Shown here: piece by piece, positions 56,567-64,000 of the stretch
Layout: each line of letters starts with the position of its first letter
How positions within the stretch are numbered: the first letter of the stretch is position 1
NCBI GenBank assembly: GCA_037102815.1
Contig: BTPP01000004.1
Location: 1,612,001 to 1,676,000, forward strand
Direction: 5' to 3'
From: Neurospora intermedia
Taxonomy: Eukaryota; Ascomycota; Sordariomycetes; Sordariales; Sordariaceae
Length of the DNA stretch: 64,000 nucleotides
The notes under the pieces: generated by a model
What the model was told of the DNA's origin: nothing
Seen by the model: the letters and a program-made list of their open reading frames with translations, nothing else
Databases searched by the model: none
Translations under genes and position numbers: made by a program

Positions 56567-59547
56567 ATGTCTCCTAACACTTCGGTAAGCTCACTCGCCT
56601 CACATTTCGCAAGTTACCCAATGCTTCCCATAATTTCCATCATCTGTCCATATGGCAGTGGTTCTATTCACCATGCCGCCTACCTGATTTCAACATCCAA
56701 AGGGCTCAGCTAACCATCGGCAATCCAGCCCAACATGGGCCGTGGCCGAGCTCCACGTGGCTTCCCGCCTTACCGCCCCGAGAACAACCTGCATAATCAA
56801 CCGCACAGGCACAGTTTCGACGTTGATTTCAAAATATGGTCCATGCCCAATGCTTCGGCTGAGGTCGGCGACCGGCCGCCAAGCACTTCCAGTGGTTCTA
56901 ACGATTGGTCTTACTCTTACTCTAACCAAACGGCACACACTCGCAATGGAACGAACGGCTCGTCTCCCAGGACCTCGGTTCCCTCCGGTCTTGCCTATCG
57001 GCTCGATGGAATTAGCTCCTCTATGAGACGCCCCTCGCACGATAACGGGCTTGGTGGTATGGAGCAGGCGACTGAGCGTTTGAGCATAGGCGGCTTCAAC
57101 ATCGCATCTTCGGGTCCTTCCGAACCGGCGGAACGGCAAGGACTTGGTTTGACACCGTACACGGCACAACACTCGCATCGATCATCGGTTGTCGCCGACT
57201 CTTCAAACCTTTCCGTGAACTGGCAGAACAACCGAGCCAGCGTTGGAGATTTGGATGCAGCGCAGACGAATGTTCCATGGCTAGCGAGAAAACCGGCAGA
57301 GGTAACGGATACCGAGCGCCCGATGTTTTCTTCGAACCTCTGGAGCAACTCGTCACATACTGTGACCGCCTCTGCCCGGCCATTCACGCCCGCAAGTCCG
57401 ACGGCTTGGGAAAATGGGTCTGGCAATGGATTCCAGACTGGCAACGGATTTCAAACTGGCAATGGATTCCAAGCTGGCAACGGATTCCAAGCTGGCAACG
57501 GATTCCAAGCTGGCAACGGGCTCCAAGCTGGCAACGGGCTCCAAGCTGGCAACGGGCTCCAAACTGGCAACGGGCTCCAAACTGGCAACGGGTTTCAAAC
57601 TGGCAACGGGTTTCAAACTGGCAACGGGTTTCAAACTGGCAACGGGTTTCAAACTGGCAACGGGTTTCAAACTGGCAACGGGTTTCAAACCGGCTATAAC
57701 GCGAACGGCTTTGGGAATTATACAGGTGCTCAACAGTCCCGCTCGAATTTTTCACAGGCACCTTCTAGGCGCGAGGTTTCAAGCCCCACGAACATCGATC
57801 GCCGAGCCAGCACACAATCCTTCATTCAGCAGCCTCAGCCTGCTACGAATCTGCCTTTCGACACCGTGACCGTCCAACAGCAATTGCAAATGTACAACAT
57901 GGCCCATAACCTGGGAATGGCCGGGGCATATCCGAATCCTTCTTTGCCAATAACTGGCTTGGCAATGGGTGCGATGAGTTCCGGAAGCATGCAGAGCGGG
58001 AAACTGCGTGAATACTTGAACACCCGCAATGCTCCGCAGAAATGGGATCTGAAGGTAAGGCTCTCTTCCATGGAACTTGTGCTGCCTGGAGCGAAACACT
58101 AACCCTCAATAAGCAAATCTATGGTTCGATTGCGGACTTCGCTGCCGATCGCGCCGGTTCCAGGTTCATTCAGGACAAACTGCAGTCTGCTAGTAGCGAA
58201 GAAAAGGCGGAAGTTTGGAGAGAGCTCATGGAGGAGCTGATGCCTCTCATGACCGACGTATACGGCAATTACGTTGTGCAAAAGTTTTTCGAACACGGCA
58301 CGCAGGAGCAAAAAACCAGCATGGCGGGCATAATCAAGAAAAACATGTTGCGACTTTCGGAGAACAAGTACGGCTGCCGGGTTGTCCAGAAGGTGGGTTC
58401 ATTCTCTTGATTTTAGGAAGCTAGAGCTAATTCACATAGGCCCTCGACAACATCTTCCGTCGCTACCAAGTAGAGCTTGTCAACGAGCTGAAAGATCACG
58501 TCGATAAACTCAACAAATCTCAGGAGGGAAACCACGTCATTCAAATGATCATTAAGCTCCTACCCCGAGATGAGATTGGATTCATCTACGACTCTTTCAG
58601 AGGGCCGGGCAAGGTGATGGAACTGGCACTGAACCAGTACGCTTGCAGGGTCATCCAGAGAGCTTTGGAGCACGGGAACGAAGAGGACAGGCTCTATCTT
58701 GTGTCTGAGTTGCACAAGGGTGCTCACACCTTGATCACTGATGCGTACGGAAACTACGTTGCCCAGCACATTATCGAAGCCGGGAAACCAGAAGACCGCG
58801 CCCGCATGATTGCTGCAGTCATGTCCCAGACGATCACTCTCTCGACACACAAACACGCCTCGAACGTGGTGGAGAAATGCATCAATTATGGCACCCCGGA
58901 GGACGTTCGCCGTATCAGGGACATGTTCTTCAGTCCGCAGGATGGTGTGGGAGGGTATTCTTCCGACCATCAGTCACCCGACTCTTTTCTTCGGTTCCTC
59001 ATGCTGGATCATTTTGCCAACTATGTGATTCGTATGTTGATATCCAAGCTTCCCCGGTGCTCACCGAAACATAGCTAACACATGAACAGAGAAACTCGTC
59101 AAACACTCCACGTTCAGTATTGAAGAACAGCAATTCTTCATCGACACGCTCGAGCCTAAGATCAACGAGCTGCTCAAGAATCACAAGGGACTAGACGAGA
59201 GACAGAGAAATGCCCTCAAGAGATTCCAAGGCATTATCAACGAGCTCAGGAAGGACATTGACAAGAAGGAGGAGCTTGCCAAAAATGGCAGCAGTGCGCC
59301 CCCGTCGCTAGACCCGGCATCGCCCTCTCTCCACATTTCCTCTGCCCTTCCGACGCCTGATGGAGGATCCGAGCCCAACAGCCCGCTGGACCTGGGAATG
59401 ACTTCCAGCACCAACACTACCAGTCCTATTGGAAGCGCTGATGGAAACGGGAACAATGGAAAACAGTCGCTGCTTGCGGTCAACGTCAACGGGGGTCTGG
59501 ATGCCACGGATGCCTTTGCGCAGTTACATATCCATGAGAATGCTTAA
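56567..59547 (+). CDS. puf3: Puf3-type Pumilio RNA-binding protein (890 aa)
   Basis: It binds the 3' untranslated region of target mRNAs and controls their decay and translation. Five exons are read: 56567-56584, 56729-58054, 58114-58392, 58440-59031 and 59090-59547 (2673 bp, 890 aa). All introns are GT-AG, of 144, 59, 47 and 58 bp. The first exon encodes only MSPNTS; starting at the later ATG 56735 is an alternative. The N-terminal 440 residues are disordered and include an 18-bp coding minisatellite. Eight Puf repeats run from about residue 449 to 800. Their recognition triplets, repeats 1-8, are SR-Q, NY-Q, CR-Q, NH-Q, CR-Q, NY-Q, SN-E and NY-Q. By the known Puf code this reads 5'-UGUANAUA-3', the yeast Puf3/human PUM site. 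Puf3 targets mRNAs for mitochondrial proteins. The symbol is by family, not by a Neurospora name. Confidence 0.92.
57422..57691 (+). repeat. 18-bp coding minisatellite, 15 copies
   Basis: Fifteen tandem copies of an 18-bp unit lie within the Pumilio N-terminal region. They encode the hexapeptide Gly-Asn-Gly-(Phe/Leu)-Gln-(Thr/Ala). The last six copies are almost identical in DNA (GGCAACGGGTTTCAAACT), while earlier copies differ at a few bases, which suggests recent expansion at the 3' side. The repeat stays in frame and adds 90 residues of low-complexity sequence. Confidence 0.96.
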
Positions 59548-61439
59548 TGAAGCGATGCAGGTCTTTTGAAGCGTTGGGTGCGCTTCAATGACTTTGCGAC
59601 TTGGAGACTTGGGAGGAAACATGATGAAGAGCCAAGTAACAATAGGGCCGCGAGGAGGGTCGAGGTCGAATTGACCTTGTTTTCAAGCACAAAACATTAC
59701 ACCGCCGTTACTTGCGATGAACACAGCTGCAGGTTGGAGGCCGGTATAAGGGTACAGGGCATAAGATAGGCAGATGCGGCGCACATGAATCAAGGGGTTT
59801 AACCGTGACGAGTACGAAAAGAATATATTGGTCTGGTTGGATTGATGATGACGACAAAGCCAGTCGAATGATGTTTCTCACATACCCATCACTGGCTCGT
59901 GATACTCTAAACTACTAGAGTATTTGGGCCGTTTAGGTACTCGAGGATACCAACATAGGACAGGCACGTTACGCACCCCGGATCACGGAAATACATATAA
60001 ATAGCTGGAACAGGAGGCAAGAAGAATGGGCCAGCGAGAAGCGAGAAACGAGAAACGAGAAAGCGAAATCTTGCTTTGTTTTGGTATTTGGTATCTCTAT
60101 ACTCATGGCACTCATGGTCAACCGATGACACGAATCACAAGGCGGCGTTATTTTGTGTGTTTTTGTTTTTGTTCCGTTGAAACGAGTCTTTTTTTTTCCC
60201 ACACATTGTTGTTATTCGTTTTATATAATTCTAGCATACATCAATTTTAACTTGAACTTTGATTCATCCATGCATGCTTGGATTGCGTAGTATTTACTGT
60301 TCTGAGTTCCTGGGTTGGGTTGGGTTGCGCCCTGCTACGAAGGCGGTGATGGGTGGGAGGTATGTATCGTGGAGGACGTAGAGATGGGCTGATGGGTAGG
60401 TAGAGGTAGGTTGTCTACCATACTAAGTACTGTCTACCGAAGGTAAAGTCACCACTACAGAACAAAACAAAACTGTCAACATCAACTGTCGATATATGCC
60501 TTATAACGACGCTAGTAGCAAAGCAAAGCAAAGCAAAGAAAACTCTCATTCGTTTCTATCTTGCTTGCCCTGGTCTGCTTTTGCGTCTGTGAAATGTTTT
60601 CACCATGAGTTCGGAATATGAGGAGTACCTTTCCAGACGGACTTCTTTTGAGCCCGGGATGCTTCTTCTTTGAACTTACAGGTATATTTCGGCCGTTCGT
60701 ATTTACGATCAGTACGTAATGAAATACATGACAGAAAACGATTGTAAAATGAATCAGGACATAATCATCTTGATAACATACAAGCGAGGAAACATTGTTG
60801 GAAGCCATCACCAGGTCTCTTACTCTCATACAATCAATCTAGTAAGGATACTCGTCTACCCGTCCCGCTGCGAAGAAGGGAATTTGGTAGTATGACGGCT
60901 TTGTGGTTGGGAGGGGGGAAAAAAGAGAGAAAGAAATACTGCCAGATGTTCACATCATTTAGCTGGTGGTCCAAAGTTCTTATATCACACATCGATATTA
61001 TCATTGTCAGAAATCAGGCAATGGCAGCAGATGATGGTTTGGTAAAATCCATTCCTTTTCATTTCTATAAATTAAACGCAAAAAGCGTCCCGATGGTATA
61101 TGAGAAGTATCCATGCCTGTTCCACGTCTCCTTTTCAATTTTTATACCCTCAAACGCCGTGTTGAGATGGCGGCAACCCCGTCTCATAAATGCTAATGCT
61201 CTGTTGAAATCATAAATCCGGTTTTTCCCCTTGTCCCTGTGGTATCGAACGCCGAGTTGAAGTGGCGCTTTTTGGAGGTATCATGATCATTTTCCCATAA
61301 TTTGTAACGTAAATCCGTGAAGTGAACCCTTGACCGCCTCTGTGAATGCTAATGCTGTTGAAGAAAAACCCGGAAAAATTAAAAGCACGTCACGCACCCC
61401 ATCATCTGAGATGCATGTTTGTCGAGTTGAGAAGACTCT
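59548..61439. other. Convergent intergenic region between Pumilio and methionine synthase
   Basis: It should contain the 3' untranslated regions of both genes. An AAAGC tandem repeat (about 60518-60538) and an imperfect direct repeat (61152-61373) are present. A few short frames carry no domain. No gene is seen. Confidence 0.55.
61152..61373. repeat. Imperfect direct repeat in the 3' flank of methionine synthase
   Basis: Two blocks recur in the same order. AACGCCGTGTTGAGATGGCG near 61153 matches AACGCCGAGTTGAAGTGGCG near 61248. The block AATGCTAATGCTCTGTTGAA near 61189 matches AATGCTAATGCTGTTGAAG near 61344, and both copies end with a CCGG-containing stretch. The second copy is longer by an insertion of about 55 bases. 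It is probably an old local duplication; a structured 3' untranslated element is possible. Confidence 0.65.
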
Positions 61440-63905
61440 TTAAGCCTTGTTGGCATACTTCTCACGGAAGTACTTGGCGGCCTCAACCATGTGGGAGAGG
61501 GCACCCTTGACCTCATCCCACTTGCGGGTCTTGAGACCGCAGTCGGGGTTGATCCAGAGCTGCTCAGGCTTGAGGTAAGCAAGCATCTCCTCGATGCGCT
61601 GCTTGAACTCCTCAAGGGTGGGGACACGAGGAGAGTGGATGTCGTAGACACCAGGGCCGATGTGGCGGGGGTACTCCTCGTCAATGAAGACCTTGAGGAG
61701 CTTGGCATCGGACTTGGAGTTCTCGATGGAGAGGACATCAGCATCAAGGGCAGCGATGGCGTGGAAGAAGTCCTGGAACTCAGAGTAGCAGAAGTGAGAG
61801 TGAATCTGAGTGGAGTTCTCGACGCCAGCGGTGGCGAGCTTGAAGGAGTCGACAGCCCACTTGAGGTAGGCTTCACGCTCCTGACCCTTGCGGAGAGGGA
61901 GACCCTCACGGAGGGCAGGCTCATCGACCTGGATGACGTAGATGCCGTTCTTCTCAAGGTCGACAACCTCGTCGCGGAGAGCCAGAGCGAGCTGCTGGCA
62001 CTGGACGGACTGGTGAACGTCGACACGGGGGAAAGACCACCGGAGGCAGGTAACGGGGCCAGTAAGCATGCCCTTCATGGGCTTCTTGGAGATGGAGGCA
62101 GCGTACTTGGACTCCTTGACGGTCATGGGAGCGGGGCGAGAGATATCACCGACAATGATGGGGGGACGGACGCAGCGGGAGCCATAAGACTGGACCCAGG
62201 CGTGGGTGGTGAAGACGTAGCCGTTGAGGCGCTCACCGAAGTACTGAACCATGTCGTTACGCTCGGGCTCACCGTGGACGTAGACATCGAGGTCAAGCTC
62301 ATCCTGGATCTTGACGGCGAGCTCAATCTCCTTCTCAATGAAGCGCTCGTACTCCTCGGCGGAGATCTCACCCTTGGTGAACTTGTTACGCTGAACACGG
62401 ATCTCGGAGGTCTGGGGGAAAGAGCCGATGGTGGTGGTGGGGAAGAGAGGGAGAGAAAGGTGCTTCTTCTGCTCGGCGTAGCGAGTGTTGAAGGGGGCCT
62501 TGCGGTTGTGCTGCTCAGGGGTAACCTGGGCCTGGCGCTCCTTGACAGCGGGGTCGTTGGTGCGCTTGGAGTCAGTGCGGGCCTTGATGGCAGCAGCGTT
62601 GGCCTCAAGCTCAGCCTTGACAGCCTCGGGCTCGGTCACAGCCTTGGCGAGGGTAGCAACCTCCTTGACCTTCTCGACGGCGAAAGAGAACCACTCGTAG
62701 ACATCAGAGGGGAGCTTCTTCTCGCTGGCGAGGGTGTGGGGAGTGTGGATGAGGGAGCTGGAAGTGGCGACGATGACGCGCTCAGGGCCAAGGGCCTTGA
62801 CGGCAGTCTGGAGGATCTCGAGCGACTTGGCGAAGTCGTTCTTCCAGATGTTGCGGCCATCGACAACACCGGCAGAGAGGATCTGGTTAGGGCCGAGCTG
62901 CTTGAGGACAGGCTCAAGCTGCTCGGGGTTGCGGACAAGGTCGACGTGGAGACCAGCAGCGCCGGAGAAAGCGGGGAGAACGTCGAAGTTGTGGACGATG
63001 TCACCGAAGTAAGTGGCAACGACGACCTTGGGGACGGCATCACCAGCGGCGGCAATGGCCTCGTAGGCGGGCTTGAAGGCAGCCTTGACCTCGGGGCGGA
63101 GATCGAAGACGAGGACGGGCTCGTCAATCTGGACAGACTCGGCACCAGCGGCCTTGAGCTGCTTCAGGAGCTCGACGTAGACAGGGACAAGCTTGTCGAG
63201 GAGGGTGATGGGGTCGACGGAGGAGCCACGGTCAGCCTTGCCAAGAGCAAGGAAGGAGACGGGGCCGACAAGGACGGGGCGGGTCTGGAAACCAGCCTCC
63301 TTGGCCTCGAGGAACTCGCGGACGGGCTTGGGGTCCTTGGCGAGGGAGAAGGTCTGGTTGTCCTGGAGAGTGGGCTTGACGTAGTGGTAGTTGGAGTCAA
63401 ACCACTTAACCATCTCGAGGGCGGGGACATCGACACCACCCTTCTGGTGGCCACGGCCCATGGCGAAGTACTCATCGAGAGGGGAGAGCTTCTGGGAAGT
63501 GTAACGCTCGGGAACAGCCTAGTATAGAGTGGAGCCAGTCAGTTGACGCAATCCCAGGAAGTGGAGATGGGGGTGGGGCTGCTTATAGTTGGAGGCCAAC
63601 GTACATTGAAGAGCTGGATGTGGTCGAGGACGTGGTCATAGTGAGCGAAGTCGTTGGAGGGGATGATGTCGACACCGGCATCCTTCTGGATCTTCCAGTG
63701 GGCGAGACGGAGCCTCTTACCCTCGGCGAGGAGAGCCTCCTGGGAGATCTTGTCAGCCCAGTAAGCCTCGTTAGCCTTCTTGAGGTCACGAAGGACACCC
63801 ATGCGGCTGAAGCATTATGTTAGCGATGTCGGTCCAGAGCCAATTGGTGTGATGGATAGCAGCCGGAGCAACTTACGGGAAACCCAGAACCGATGACTGG
63901 ACCAT
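61440..63905 (-). CDS. met-8: 5-methyltetrahydropteroyltriglutamate-homocysteine methyltransferase (cobalamin-independent methionine synthase), 769 aa
   Basis: It transfers a methyl group from methyl-tetrahydrofolate-polyglutamate to homocysteine, the last step of methionine synthesis, in the cytosol. Three exons: 63905-63877, 63806-63605 and 63518-61440, with introns of 70 and 86 bp. The total of 2310 bp encodes 769 aa, the normal size for MetE/Met6. The N-terminus MVQSSVLGFPRMG is restored across the first intron and is the typical MetE start. The zinc and homocysteine ligands are all present: H652 and C654 (SHFCYSEF), E676 (LSIENSKSD) and C737 (NPDCGLKTR). Codon use is strongly biased to G/C-ending codons, as in highly expressed genes, which leaves a long antisense frame open. 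Only 95 bp of promoter lie inside the window. In Neurospora this enzyme is the product of met-8. Confidence 0.97.
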
Positions 63906-64000
63906 TGTGATGTGTGATTGTGTGAACAAACGGAAATTAGGGGGGTATAGAAAGGACCTCGCGACTGCTCTTGGGACAAAGAGCAAGAATAGGCGAGGGG

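Noticed and set aside
61491-63527. 678-codon open frame on the plus strand opposite methionine synthase
   Set aside because: It is the exact antisense shadow of the met-8 coding exon. Strong G/C-ending codon bias removes stops on the other strand. It has no domain and is rich in Leu/Gly/Asp/Val as expected of such shadows.

Overview
The window is nuclear DNA from a filamentous ascomycete, almost certainly Neurospora or a very close Sordariales relative. Genes are widely spaced and have few introns. Most introns are 40-150 bp with GT-AG ends and CTAAC/CTGAC-like branch sites. Methionine synthase (Neurospora met-8 type), a Cdc25-type Ras exchange factor, a Puf3-type Pumilio protein and Gpi13 lie together, and the tRNA-Ile(AAU) carries an intron. 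Species cannot be fixed from sequence reading alone. I see no CRISPR, operon, rRNA or large transposon, and no obvious C-to-T wasted (RIP-like) tract.

Layout. 0.5-4.0 kb: a 1165-aa protein with four related helix-turn-helix units and a CENP-B/pogo-like segment (+). 5.1-9.2 kb: SH3-RasGEF protein, four exons (-). 9.2-23.9 kb: a very long gene-poor interval with a 64-bp poly(A) tract, two strong G-quadruplex motifs on opposite strands and several stem-loops. 23.9-26.5 kb: C2H2 plus fungal-type transcription factor (+). 28.6-29.8 kb: GPI-anchored GH16 glucanase/transglycosylase (+). 30.5 kb: a 180-bp MITE-like inverted-repeat element. 33.0-34.6 kb: GH64 beta-1,3-glucanase (+). 36.5-37.9 kb: LEA-like disordered stress protein (+). 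38.4 kb: tRNA-Ile (-). 40.4-41.5 kb: unrecognised 316-aa protein (+). 42.5-45.9 kb: Gpi13/PIG-O (-). 47.4-48.0 kb: small single-pass membrane protein (-). 48-56.6 kb: second gene-poor interval. 56.6-59.5 kb: Puf3-type Pumilio protein (+). 61.4-63.9 kb: cobalamin-independent methionine synthase (-), whose start lies 95 bp from the window edge.

How the genes relate. They are individually transcribed. Three deal with the cell wall or its GPI anchors (GH16, GH64, Gpi13). Cdc25 is a nutrient/cAMP-Ras input, and the Pumilio protein is predicted to bind the UGUANAUA element that marks mRNAs for mitochondrial proteins. The reading frame was kept across every splice junction I propose, and each total CDS length divides by three. 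The observations I rate highest are the multi-HTH, apparently transposase-derived protein at 0.5-4.0 kb, the TA-flanked MITE-like element at 30.5 kb, the Puf3 recognition code with an 18-bp coding minisatellite, and the two G-quadruplexes in the 14-kb gene desert.
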